Part shown: positions 33,933 to 42,463 of the stretch, piece by piece
How positions within the stretch are numbered: position 1 is the first letter of the stretch
Layout: each line of letters begins with the position of its first letter
DNA from: Vibrio sp. CK2-1
GTDB lineage: Bacteria; Pseudomonadota; Gammaproteobacteria; Enterobacterales; Vibrionaceae
DNA: 64,000 nucleotides
Assembly (NCBI RefSeq): GCF_021726515.1
Contig: NZ_JAKKCJ010000001.1
Coordinates: forward strand, 496,001-560,000
Direction of reading: 5' to 3'
Notes under the pieces: generated by a model
The model's input: the letters and a program-made list of their open reading frames with translations, nothing else
Told to the model about the DNA's origin: nothing
Databases searched by the model: none
Position numbers and translations under genes: made by a program

Positions 33933-35939
33933 ATGGAATTTTTTCAAACTACAACCGGTTTTACTATTAGCCACAAAAATAGAATTGTATTCGAACATTC
34001 AAAAATAAATCCTTCGATATATCTAGGTATTGGTCAAGGTACTTTTGATATGTATCGAGGTAACTTTGATATTTTTGATTACGTTTCGGAACGTTTGCCA
34101 CTAAAGGAATTATCGATTGTTGAAGAGTCAAATGTCGTTGTTGTGACTTTTATTCTTGATAATGAGCCAGTGCTTGAAGTGAGGTTTTTTGAAACTGTTG
34201 AGGCGCGATTGAAAATTGAATTTGCCAGTTTGGTCGCTAAGTATAATCGCTTTTGGATTCGTGTTCCTGCTACAGAAAATGAAATGGTTTATGGTTGTGG
34301 TGAACAGTTAAGCCATCTTAACTTGCGAGGCAAGAACTTCCCATTATGGAGTTCGGAGCCTGGTGTTGGTCGAAATAAAAATACCTATACTACGTGGCAA
34401 GCGGATGTGAACGACAAAGCTGGTGGTGATTATTACACTACTAACTACCCTCAACCTACGTTCGTGTCTGATAAGAAATATTTTTGTCACCTCGAGACAA
34501 CAGCGTATGCTGATTTTGATTTCACTCATCATGAATACCACGAATTACACTGTTGGTGTATTCCAGAATACCTCTTATTAGATTCAGAGGAATCCTTTCC
34601 TGCGCTTATGACAAATATTACTGATGTGTTTGGTCGCCAACCTGCTTTACCTGAGTGGGTTTATGATGGGGTGATTTTAGGGATTCAAGGTGGTACTAAG
34701 GTTGCATTAGATAAAGTTTCAGCAGCTCGAGAAGCAGGGGTTGCAGTGTCTGGTGTTTGGTGTCAGGACTGGCAAGGTATTAAAGAGACATCGTTTGGTA
34801 AGCGTTTGCAGTGGGATTGGCAATGGAATGAGGGGTTATATCCAGAGCTAGATACTAAGATCTATAAGATGAAAGAAGATGGTATTCGCTTTCTTGGGTA
34901 TATAAACCCGTACGTTTTATCTGATTTCCCATTATATGAAGAAGCACAAAAGAAAGGCTACCTGGCAACAAAAGAGGATGGTTCAAAATATTTGGTTGAT
35001 TTTGGCGAGTTCTATTGTGGTGTCGTTGATTTTACAAATGCAGAGGCGTGCGAGTGGTACAAAGGTGTTATTAAGCAAAACTTGATAGATTTTGGTCTTG
35101 ATGGTTGGATGGGCGATTTTGGTGAATATTTACCAACAGATTGTTCTTTACATAATGGTGTTAGTGCTGAGATTGAACACAACAAGTGGCCTTATCGCTG
35201 GGCTAAAGTACAGCATGAAGCAATTGAAGAAGCAGGAAAGACCAATGATATTCTCTTTTTTATGCGCGCAGGCACAACGGGAATACAAGGTTATTGTCAT
35301 GCTTTGTGGGCAGGTGATCAATCAGTGATTTGGGAGAAAGATGACGGGCTAGCGTCAGTTATTCCAGCAGCACTTTCCGCTGGGTTAATGGGGAATGGAA
35401 TCAGTCATAGTGATATTGGAGGATACACCACGTTGCATGGAAATAAGCGATCAAAAGAATTATTTCAGCGGTGGGCAGAAATGGCAGCATTTACTCCTAT
35501 TATGCGTAGTCATGAAGGTAACCGCCCTGATGATAACCATCAGTTTGATACTGATTCTGAGACTATCGATCATCTTGCCCGTATGACAAAGATTTACGCA
35601 TATCTTAAGCCGTATATAAAAGCGGCAGTCGAGGAAAATGCTTCTCTAGGTATACCGGTTCAACGTCCTCTTTTTATGCACTACGAGGATGACACGGAGG
35701 CTTACAACATCCAGTACCAATACTTGTTTGGGCGTGACCTGCTAGTAGCTCCAGTATATAACCAAGGTGAGTTGACTAAGGAGCTTTATCTACCACAAGA
35801 TCAATGGGTTCATGTGTGGAGTGGGGAAACTTTCACTGGTGGTTGGATTAGTGTTGATGCACCTATTGGTCAGCCCCCGGTGTTTTATCGAAAAAGTTCA
35901 CAAGATATAGCACTTTTATCAGGGCTTAAGGATATTTAA
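33933..35939 (+). CDS. yihQ: Sulfoquinovosidase (GH31)
   Basis: YihQ hydrolyses sulfoquinovosyl glycerol to sulfoquinovose and glycerol. The 668-residue protein follows E. coli YihQ throughout (YGCGEQ, GVGRNK, LGIQGGT, GEYLPTD, HSDIGGYTT). All residues I could check sit at a constant offset of 10 from E. coli: nucleophile D395 (D405), acid/base D462 (D472) and sulfonate-binding Q278, R291, W294 and Y498. This distinguishes it from ordinary alpha-glucosidases. No signal peptide is present, so it acts in the cytoplasm after import. It follows the TRAP binding-protein gene by 136 bases. Confidence 0.95.
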   Translation: MEFFQTTTGFTISHKNRIVFEHSKINPSIYLGIGQGTFDMYRGNFDIFDYVSERLPLKELSIVEESNVVVVTFILDNEPVLEVRFFETVEARLKIEFASLVAKYNRFWIRVPATENEMVYGCGEQLSHLNLRGKNFPLWSSEPGVGRNKNTYTTWQADVNDKAGGDYYTTNYPQPTFVSDKKYFCHLETTAYADFDFTHHEYHELHCWCIPEYLLLDSEESFPALMTNITDVFGRQPALPEWVYDGVILGIQGGTKVALDKVSAAREAGVAVSGVWCQDWQGIKETSFGKRLQWDWQWNEGLYPELDTKIYKMKEDGIRFLGYINPYVLSDFPLYEEAQKKGYLATKEDGSKYLVDFGEFYCGVVDFTNAEACEWYKGVIKQNLIDFGLDGWMGDFGEYLPTDCSLHNGVSAEIEHNKWPYRWAKVQHEAIEEAGKTNDILFFMRAGTTGIQGYCHALWAGDQSVIWEKDDGLASVIPAALSAGLMGNGISHSDIGGYTTLHGNKRSKELFQRWAEMAAFTPIMRSHEGNRPDDNHQFDTDSETIDHLARMTKIYAYLKPYIKAAVEENASLGIPVQRPLFMHYEDDTEAYNIQYQYLFGRDLLVAPVYNQGELTKELYLPQDQWVHVWSGETFTGGWISVDAPIGQPPVFYRKSSQDIALLSGLKDI

Positions 35940-35969
35940 GCTGAGCTGTGGATGATAAATAAACTAAAT

Positions 35970-36021
35970 GCCCAAGTCGTGATTAGATTTGTTTAGAACG
36001 ATCAATCACAAGGACTTGGGC
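35970..36021. terminator. Hairpin after yihQ
   Basis: GCCCAAGTC and GACTTGGGC form a 9-bp stem. The inner bases GTGATTAGA and TCAATCAC extend the pairing partly. It lies between the convergent yihQ and lysR genes and has no clear T run, so it is a likely but not certain terminator. Confidence 0.55.
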
Positions 36022-36201
36022 GTAGTTAATCTAGAAGCTATGTAATTAATATTGATGGTAGAGGTTCTGTGTCAAAGTGTACGAATATTTACTATCGAAA
36101 TTTAGATATCATCCGATATAGCAGAGAGTTGGGTTTGTTTGTTGACACTCTTATCCTTAATTGAGGTGACTTGGTTTCTACTGGTGATTCTCTATAGGGA
36201 A

Positions 36202-37086
36202 TTAGTCATCGCAATCGGGGCTGATATTATTCTCGACACTTTGAATGAAAGCTAGGCTTGCTGGATCAACAAAGTTAGAGTTCCATGATAGGCCTACTGA
36301 CCATTCGGCATGCTCGCCAGTCAATGGGATAAACCTGATTTTTGGCTGGCTAATCCGAGCAACACTAGCCGGTATAATTGTGTAGCCTAGTCGTGCAGAA
36401 ACAAGGGCGAGTAATGTAATGATATCATCAGCTTCTTCGGCAATTGGTGGCCGTTGCTGTACCTCCCATAAGTAAGAGGTGATATGTTTGTTCATTGTCG
36501 GATTCTTACCTCGACTGAGTGCTAGATAGTTAATATGGCTTAGTGATGCCCATAGATTATCTTCATTCACTACTTCATCTTTATGAATGGCTATTGCTAG
36601 GCGGTCTGAAAAAAGTGGGATAGCTTTTAAAGGGGGAGGCACAGGTAGTCGGTCAAAGCCAAGTTGTAAGTTACCTAGTAGCATCTCTTCAGTAAGAATA
36701 TGGGATGGGTAGTCATTTAAGCTGACATGCACATTTGGGTGATCTTGCTTAAAGCGAGCTATGTAATTTGGGGCTTCGTGGAGAGATGAAATACCAAAGC
36801 CAATATTTAAATGACCGGATGTTCCTTCTGCAACAAATGTAGACAATCTCTTAAAAGACTCAAATCCTTTTAAGAGACGTCTCGCTTCTGGCAATAAAAT
36901 TCTACCCATTGGGGTTAATTCTGCGCCATGTCGGCCGCGATCAAACAACACCACATTAAGGTTATCTTCAAGACGCTTCATTTTTTTTGTCAGCGCAGAC
37001 TGGCTTATATGAAGGTGTTCTGATGCGACTCGAAAGTTCTTGTCATCAGCGAGTTGGCAAAAAGTGCGAAGTAAAGCTATATCCAT
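36202..37086 (-). CDS. LysR-family regulator of the sulfoquinovose island
   Basis: This 294-residue LysR-type protein has the N-terminal helix-turn-helix at residues 1-60 (LRTFCQLADDKNFRVASEHLHISQSALTKKMKRLEDNL) and a C-terminal effector domain. It diverges from dctQM and faces yihQ. The 44-base shared operator begins 20 bases before its start and recurs upstream of dctP, as expected for autoregulation plus control of both units. Known sulfoquinovose operons mostly use DeoR, LacI or GntR regulators, so a LysR here is a variation. The effector is unknown. Confidence 0.87.
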   Translation of the reverse strand: MDIALLRTFCQLADDKNFRVASEHLHISQSALTKKMKRLEDNLNVVLFDRGRHGAELTPMGRILLPEARRLLKGFESFKRLSTFVAEGTSGHLNIGFGISSLHEAPNYIARFKQDHPNVHVSLNDYPSHILTEEMLLGNLQLGFDRLPVPPPLKAIPLFSDRLAIAIHKDEVVNEDNLWASLSHINYLALSRGKNPTMNKHITSYLWEVQQRPPIAEEADDIITLLALVSARLGYTIIPASVARISQPKIRFIPLTGEHAEWSVGLSWNSNFVDPASLAFIQSVENNISPDCDD

Positions 37087-37105
37087 TCTATTCTGGAATC
37101 GAAAA

Positions 37106-37149
37106 TTGAATTTGTTTCACTATAACTAATTTAATGAGCGATTTATAGT
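37106..37149. promoter_or_regulatory. LysR-type operator between lysR and dctQ
   Basis: This is the second copy of the 44-base element, with 37 of 44 bases identical to 32421-32464. The arms ACTATAA (37119-37125) and TTATAGT (37143-37149) are exact inverted copies. Its position next to the lysR start in a divergent gap is classic for LysR regulation. Confidence 0.72.
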
Positions 37150-37320
37150 AACTTTTATGCAGCATAACTGTAACAAGTTGGATGCCGGTGAAAGTTCTAT
37201 TTAATTTCTTTTATAGGTGCTTTCCTGCAAGCCTTTCTTTCTTGTTTAAGTTTTAGATGGAGAATCAGCATACGCGTTCATGGTATTAATCATTATTATA
37301 ATTAACCAAACAGGAATTCT

Positions 37321-37875
37321 ATGTTACGAACTATTGAAAGATCTCTCAATGTCATCACAACGCCATTAGCGAAATTTCTCCGTCATACGGCGGGCATCTT
37401 ATTGCTTATCATGGTGGTGGTGGTTTTTGGGCAGGTGCTATTCCGCTACTTATTTAATTTACCTCTTAGTTGGACGGATGAGCTGTCTCGATTTTTGATG
37501 ATTTATATGACGTACCTGTGCCTGCCTTTTATTTATTTAACCGATAAAAATATAGCGATGACTTTTGTGACGGAGATTGTTGAGAAAAAGTTTCCTCGTA
37601 TATTCGCTTTATTGTCTCTTATCGGCCATATAGCCGCGATCCTTGTGTTTGCTATTTGGGTTAAGTTCGGTTGGGCGTTCTTAAGTACAGGATCGGTACA
37701 TGCAGATAGTTTGCCAATCCAAATGTACTTCGTATATATAGCACCGCCAATAATGATGGTTGTCACTATGTTATATGCAATTCAAAAAATTATTGCTTGC
37801 TTGCGTGCTCTTTTAGGTGATTTTGAAGACGTATCTCAGATAAGTGAGACAGAAAGGATGTTTGAATCTCTCTAA
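37321..37875 (+). CDS. dctQ: TRAP transporter small permease of the sulfoquinovose island
   Basis: This 184-residue protein has four membrane helices with the DctQ motif QVLFRYLFNLPLSWTDELSRFLMIYMTYL at about residues 38-66. It pairs with the following DctM, 70 bases downstream. The binding-protein gene of the same system is in the other half of the island. It would form part of a sulfoquinovose-family uptake system driven by the sodium gradient. Confidence 0.88.
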   Translation: MLRTIERSLNVITTPLAKFLRHTAGILLLIMVVVVFGQVLFRYLFNLPLSWTDELSRFLMIYMTYLCLPFIYLTDKNIAMTFVTEIVEKKFPRIFALLSLIGHIAAILVFAIWVKFGWAFLSTGSVHADSLPIQMYFVYIAPPIMMVVTMLYAIQKIIACLRALLGDFEDVSQISETERMFESL

Positions 37876-37945
37876 ATCGAAAATCATACAGATTAAAAGC
37901 GTATCACCTTGAATTGAAATTTGCTTCTAAGGGAAGGAACAGAAC

Positions 37946-39235
37946 ATGATGTCACCGGTTTTCTTAATATATTTTCTGGCGCTGTTAGTAATTGGCGTTC
38001 CTGTTATTTTTACTTTAGGGCTCTCGCCAATAATAAGCCTGTTTCAGAATGATCAAATGTTGTTCGCCAATATGCTTTACCAGCGTTTGTATTCAGGATT
38101 GGACAGCTTTCTACTGTTAGCGCTTCCATTCTTCATGCTTGCAGGGGAATGTATGACGATCGGCGGTATTACACCGCGTATCATCGCTTTTTCTCAAACT
38201 ATGGTTCAGCACCTTCGAGGTGGTTTGGGTCATGTGGTTATTCTTGCTTCGACGCTCTTTGGTGCATTAACTGGCTCAGCTGTAGCAGCAACCTCTGCTA
38301 TTGGAGGGATGTTGATTCCAGAAATGAAAAAGTACAACTATGACACTGGGTATGCAGCAGCACTGACAGCAGCGGCTACCGTGCTAGGGAACATCATTCC
38401 TCCTTCGGGAATAATGCTTCTTTATGCGTTTGTAATGAACACATCTGTTTCTGCTATGTTTTTGTCAGGTGTCACTCCTGGAATTATTTTTTGTCTCGGT
38501 TTAATGGTGATGAATCGCTATCAGATCCGTAAGTATCCTTCAGTTCAGTCAATGGAGAAGGCACCAGCAATGGAGCGTAACCAAGCGTTCAAGTTAGCGA
38601 TTCTTCCTTTAATGACCCCTATTATAATCTTAGGTGGTATTTACGGTGGTGTGTTCACGCCAACGGAGGCGGCAGCGGTTGCTGTGGCTTATTCTATCTT
38701 CGTATCTATTTTTATTATTCGTGCAACTAACATAAAAGTCACTTACGCATTGTTCGCAAAAGTGGCAGTGAATGCGGCCTCTATTCTTATCATTATCGCA
38801 GCCGCAAGTGGTTTTGCTTCAGTGATCAGCTTGTCTGGTGTTTCAGGTACTGTGGCTGACTTTATGGTTGGCATTACGGATAACCCGTACTTGTTGTTTG
38901 CGATTATCAATGTGCTGTTGTTTGTTATTGGTATGTTCTTGGATGCTGGCCCTGCAATTTTAATTTTTGCTCCGATTTTTGCGCCAATCATGATTAGTGC
39001 TGGTGTTGATCCTGTGCATTTTGGTGTTGTGATGACTGCAAACTTATCAATCGGTTTAACTACTCCGCCGATGGGCTTGGTTCTTTTCGTTGCATCTGGT
39101 GTTTCAAAGGTACCTATTTCGGAAATATCTAAGAAGATAATCCCATTCCTGTTCGTCGAGATGGCTATTATTTTTGTTATTTCATGCTTCCCTCAATTGG
39201 TGATAGGTCTTCCAAAGCTAGTTGGAATAATGTGA
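37946..39235 (+). CDS. dctM: TRAP transporter large permease of the sulfoquinovose island
   Basis: This 429-residue DctM-family permease carries LYSGLDSFLLLALPFFMLAGE, STLFGALTGSAVAATSAIGG, NIIPPSGIMLLYAF and GMFLDAGPAILIFAPIFAPI, the repeated family signatures. AAGGGAAGG upstream supports the ATG. It would move the sulfonated sugar with sodium. It is followed at 54 bases by the orphan EIIB gene and then by the pathway enzymes on the same strand. Confidence 0.9.
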   Translation: MMSPVFLIYFLALLVIGVPVIFTLGLSPIISLFQNDQMLFANMLYQRLYSGLDSFLLLALPFFMLAGECMTIGGITPRIIAFSQTMVQHLRGGLGHVVILASTLFGALTGSAVAATSAIGGMLIPEMKKYNYDTGYAAALTAAATVLGNIIPPSGIMLLYAFVMNTSVSAMFLSGVTPGIIFCLGLMVMNRYQIRKYPSVQSMEKAPAMERNQAFKLAILPLMTPIIILGGIYGGVFTPTEAAAVAVAYSIFVSIFIIRATNIKVTYALFAKVAVNAASILIIIAAASGFASVISLSGVSGTVADFMVGITDNPYLLFAIINVLLFVIGMFLDAGPAILIFAPIFAPIMISAGVDPVHFGVVMTANLSIGLTTPPMGLVLFVASGVSKVPISEISKKIIPFLFVEMAIIFVISCFPQLVIGLPKLVGIM

Positions 39236-39289
39236 CAAAAGCTTGAAATCAACGTTGTGCTAGGGCGCTTTTCAAATTGTGAGGTTGAT

Positions 39290-39556
39290 ATGATCAGAGA
39301 TAAAGGTGACATCAAGATTAAGGCATCCAAGATAATTTTAGCTCTTGGTGGGGCGGATAATATCGTCAAAGGGAACATTGATAATTGTGCAACGCGACTT
39401 CGAATTCAGATAAGAGATCTTAAGCTCATTGATGACAAATCATTGCGTAAGCAAGGTGCGCTTGGGTTTATTCGATTGCCAGATAATCATATTCAGGTTG
39501 TATTCCTTAATGTGCATGAAATCGCTGAACAATTAAGAGAAATAGTCGATTCGTGA
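39290..39556 (+). CDS. Orphan PTS EIIB-domain protein (glucose family) in the TRAP operon
   Basis: This 88-residue protein corresponds to a single glucose-family PTS EIIB domain. It has IILALGGADNIVKGNIDNCATRLRIQIRD, where C33 in CATRLR aligns with the phosphorylated Cys of the CITRLR motif, then GALGFIRL and VQVVF-like strands. GAGG five bases before ATG 39290 sets the start. No EIIC or EIIA is nearby, so it is not a complete PTS. It may sense PTS phosphorylation (glucose is the predicted pathway product) and signal to the transporter or another protein (inference). Confidence 0.75.
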   Translation: MIRDKGDIKIKASKIILALGGADNIVKGNIDNCATRLRIQIRDLKLIDDKSLRKQGALGFIRLPDNHIQVVFLNVHEIAEQLREIVDS

Positions 39557-39633
39557 TGATCAGGCCGATTAACAATAGTAAATGGAAATTAAGTTCATAA
39601 CAAAAATAGCAAAAGAAGGCAGGTAGGATAAAA

Positions 39634-40596
39634 ATGAACGATAAATATGAAATCCCTAAAGTAGGTTTGGGTTTGTGGAAGATTGAGAAAGACCAATGTG
39701 CACAAACAGTCTATGACGCAATAAAAATTGGTTATCGATTGTTGGATAGTGCGTGTGACTATGGGAACGAAAAGGAAGTTGGTCTGGGGATTAGATCTGC
39801 TATTCAAGATGGACTAGTCAAGCGTGAGGAGCTTTGGGTAACGTCAAAGCTTTGGAATACTTATCACAAACCTGAGCATGTTCGTCTAGCTCTCGAACGC
39901 ACACTTGAAGATCTAGGTTTGGATTACCTTGACTCTTATCTCGTTCATTTTCCTATCGCTCAACCATATGTACCATTTGAGACTCGTTACCCTCCGGAAT
40001 GGATTTTTGATCCTCAAGCGGATGAGCCGAAGATGATGATAGAACCTGTTCCTTTATTTGAAACTTGGCAGGCAATGGAAGATCTTGTTAAGGCCGGATT
40101 AGTTAAACATATTGGAGTGTGTAATTACAATTCAGGGTTGTTACATGACCTTATGGCTTACGCAAAAATCAAGCCGAGTGAATTACAAATTGAGTCTCAC
40201 CCATATCTAACACAAGAGCGATTAATTAAGCTTGCTAAAAATTATGGCGTTTCAGTTACAACCTTTTCGCCACTTGGTGCATTGTCTTATCTAGAGCTAA
40301 ATATGGCTGATCAATTGGAGTCTGTATTGGAGCAAGAAGTGGTGCGTGGCGCAGCTAAAAACCATAACAAAACTCCTGCTCAAGTGGTTTTGCGTTGGGG
40401 GGTTCAGCGTGGCTGCACCATCATTCCAAAGAGCTCTAAGGTGGAGCGCTTGAAGGAGAATCTTTCAATATTCGATTTTGAATTAACTGAAAGTGAAATG
40501 ACGTCAATATCAGCATTGAATATTAACCGCAGATTTAATGATCCTGGGGACTTTTGTGAAGCCGCATTTAACCATTTCACACCAATTTACGATTAA
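39634..40596 (+). CDS. Aldo-keto reductase, probable 6-oxo-glucose reductase
   Basis: This 320-residue AKR has the full catalytic tetrad D38, Y43, K72 and H105, and the NADPH-binding IPKSSKVERLKENL near the C-terminus. It resembles xylose and aldose reductases (ETWQAMEDLVKAGLVKHIGVCN). In oxygenolytic sulfoquinovose pathways an AKR reduces 6-dehydro-glucose, formed by loss of sulfite, to glucose. The adjacent dioxygenase gene 9 bases downstream supports that role. An activity on another sugar aldehyde is the main alternative. Confidence 0.82.
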   Translation: MNDKYEIPKVGLGLWKIEKDQCAQTVYDAIKIGYRLLDSACDYGNEKEVGLGIRSAIQDGLVKREELWVTSKLWNTYHKPEHVRLALERTLEDLGLDYLDSYLVHFPIAQPYVPFETRYPPEWIFDPQADEPKMMIEPVPLFETWQAMEDLVKAGLVKHIGVCNYNSGLLHDLMAYAKIKPSELQIESHPYLTQERLIKLAKNYGVSVTTFSPLGALSYLELNMADQLESVLEQEVVRGAAKNHNKTPAQVVLRWGVQRGCTIIPKSSKVERLKENLSIFDFELTESEMTSISALNINRRFNDPGDFCEAAFNHFTPIYD

Positions 40597-40605
40597 GGGA
40601 TAAAC

Positions 40606-41580
40606 ATGAGCATGTTAAACAAAATGTCACCAGCATTCGAATTTAAAGTAAGTAATTTCCCAACGGTTATTGAAAATGATGGCTCTGTTAAGACCTTGGC
40701 AGAAGCTAAGTTGTGGGTAGAAGAGAATCGTGAGCACTTAGAAGCAGAATTAAAATGTACAGGGGCTCTTTTATTTCGAGGTTTCCCAGTTATTGATGCT
40801 GAAAGCTACGATGCCTTCTTTGCTTCATTTGGTTATGACAATTTTACTTACAAAGAGTCATTATCGAATGCGGTTCGTATCAACTTTACGGAGTTTGTTT
40901 TTACGGCAAATGAAGGGCCTAAAGAACTCCCAATTCACCTACATAATGAAATGGCACAAACACCAATTTACCCTAACCGGATTTCATTATTTTGTGAAAG
41001 TCCAGCTGAACAGGGGGGAGCAACGGTTTTGTGTCGTTCAGATATGATTTACAACGAACTTATTCAAATTGAACCTGAGCTTACAAATAAGTTGGAGGAA
41101 GTTGGGGTTAAGTACACAACCACAATGCCTGGTGGTGATTGTGCGGAATCAGCTCAAGGCCGCAGTTGGTTGAGCACGTTGAGTGTTGATAATGAACAGC
41201 AAGCGGAAGTTAAATTGAAAGAGTTAGGTTATTCTTGGGTGTGGAAAGAAAACGGTGATTTACTAGCTCAAACGGCTGCACTTCCTGGTATAAAAACAAT
41301 TTCTGATGGTCGTAAGGTTTTCTTTAATCAAATTATCGCAGCATTTGAAGGTTGGGAAGGAGTAAAAGATAATCCGTCGAAAGCTCTTTGTTTTGGTGAT
41401 GACACTGACATCCCTAAGTCATTTTTAGAAGTCATTTCTAAGATATCAGCGGATCTAACATTCGACCTTAATTGGCAGGCAGGAGATGTTGTGATAGTCG
41501 ATAACAATCTTGCTATGCATGGTCGTCGCCCTTTCTCTGGTGATAAGAAACGCAAAGTAATGGTTGTTTTGGGTAAATAA
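40606..41580 (+). CDS. TauD-family Fe(II)/2-oxoglutarate dioxygenase, probable sulfoquinovose dioxygenase
   Basis: This 324-residue non-haem iron oxygenase of the TauD/TfdA superfamily has iron ligands H113 and E115 (HLHNEM) and H305 (AMHGRRPF), and R316 eleven residues later for 2-oxoglutarate, the same spacing as TauD H255-R266. HxE replaces the usual HxD. In the sulfo-ASDO type pathway such an enzyme cleaves the C-S bond of sulfoquinovose, releasing sulfite and 6-oxo-glucose. It ends the island operon, directly after the AKR. Substrate is assigned from context. Another sulfonate or a different C-H bond is possible. Confidence 0.78.
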   Translation: MSMLNKMSPAFEFKVSNFPTVIENDGSVKTLAEAKLWVEENREHLEAELKCTGALLFRGFPVIDAESYDAFFASFGYDNFTYKESLSNAVRINFTEFVFTANEGPKELPIHLHNEMAQTPIYPNRISLFCESPAEQGGATVLCRSDMIYNELIQIEPELTNKLEEVGVKYTTTMPGGDCAESAQGRSWLSTLSVDNEQQAEVKLKELGYSWVWKENGDLLAQTAALPGIKTISDGRKVFFNQIIAAFEGWEGVKDNPSKALCFGDDTDIPKSFLEVISKISADLTFDLNWQAGDVVIVDNNLAMHGRRPFSGDKKRKVMVVLGK

Positions 41581-41673
41581 TCACTATTTTGACTTGATTG
41601 GGGAACTCGGTGGTTATTTGGTATACCGAGCAGAAAGTTAATCAATCGATCTCTCACTAAGTATTGGAGTAAT

Positions 41674-41857
41674 AATAGGTTGTTTGACGTTATTGAGAAT
41701 TAAACATTGAGCCACCGATTTTCTATTTTGATATGAATAGAGAATCGGTGGCTCTGTCGTTTTGGTTCACTGATATTTGAAGACGGTATTATGCTTCTAA
41801 AATCGCTTGTAATTCGGTTAACGAACTCACGGTGTAGTGTGGAGTAATGCCATCGGT
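41674..41857. repeat. Right direct repeat bounding the sulfoquinovose island
   Basis: This 184-base copy matches 32059-32269. It includes the bidirectional terminator GAGCCACCGATT/AATCGGTGGCTC (41709-41754) and continues into the intact yjjG without a break. The homology begins with AATAGGTTG just after unique island sequence. The island between the two repeat starts is 9,615 bases. Confidence 0.9.
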
Positions 41858-42463
41858 TGCCATTGCGCCGTGTGGATTTAGCCAACAAGTCTCAATCCCG
41901 AAATTGATGCCGCCAAGAATATCTGAATGCAAGTTATCACCGACCATCAGCACTTTAGATTTACATGGATTACCCGCGCGCTGTAGAGCATGTTCAAAGA
42001 TGATGCTATCCGGTTTTGCCATGCCGACTTCTTCTGAAATGATCACTTGATCTATGTAGCTATCCATTCCAGTACGAGCCAGTCGAATCGCTTGTAAATC
42101 GGTAAAGCCATTAGTAATGATGCCAACTTTGGCTTTGCCCGTAATCGCTTCCATTAACTCTTTGGCACCGGGTAAAACAGAACAAATATCAGCCATGGCT
42201 TCTAAAAATGCAGAGTTCAGTTCCGCTGGCGTGGTGTTTAGTCGCTGCGCCCATGAATCAAAACGAGTGTGCTTGAGTTGGTCGGCCGTGATATCGCCAT
42301 TTTGATAATCAACCCAAAGCGGCTTATTCACTTCTTGATAAGTGGCAAAATCTTGCGCTGTGAAGTCGACGCCTTTGCGAGAAAACATCAATTGCATGCC
42401 TTTGAATGCATCAAAATGGAAAAGGGTTTCGTCGGCGTCAAAGAAAATCCAGTCGTACTTCAT
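41789..42463 (-). CDS. yjjG: HAD-family 5'-nucleotidase YjjG
   Basis: This 224-residue HAD phosphatase acts on pyrimidine nucleoside monophosphates and is thought to clear damaged nucleotides. HAD motifs are present: DADETL (residues about 9-14) with the nucleophile Asp, IITNGF, and [10 protein letters not shown] then [12 protein letters not shown]. The layout matches YjjG. It is the intact parent of the 3-prime fragment at 32201. The gene end forms part of the right island boundary. Confidence 0.9.
   Translation of the reverse strand: MKYDWIFFDADETLFHFDAFKGMQLMFSRKGVDFTAQDFATYQEVNKPLWVDYQNGDITADQLKHTRFDSWAQRLNTTPAELNSAFLEAMADICSVLPGAKELMEAITGKAKVGIITNGFTDLQAIRLARTGMDSYIDQVIISEEVGMAKPDSIIFEHALQRAGNPCKSKVLMVGDNLHSDILGGINFGIETCWLNPHGAMATDGITPHYTVSSLTELQAILEA

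Noticed and set aside
33933..35939. Ordinary GH31 alpha-glucosidase or alpha-xylosidase
   Set aside because: The sulfonate-binding residues of YihQ (Q278, R291, W294, Y498) are all present at a constant offset from E. coli, which is not expected in ordinary GH31 glucosidases.
40606..41580. Taurine dioxygenase (TauD)
   Set aside because: No taurine transporter or tau genes are nearby, the iron motif is HxE, and the partners are a sulfoquinovosidase and an AKR. Only the superfamily is shared.
32059..41857. Prophage or classical integrative element
   Set aside because: The flanking direct repeats suggest integration, but no integrase, transposase, recombinase, tRNA target or phage gene is present. 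It is better described as a repeat-bounded island of unknown mobility.
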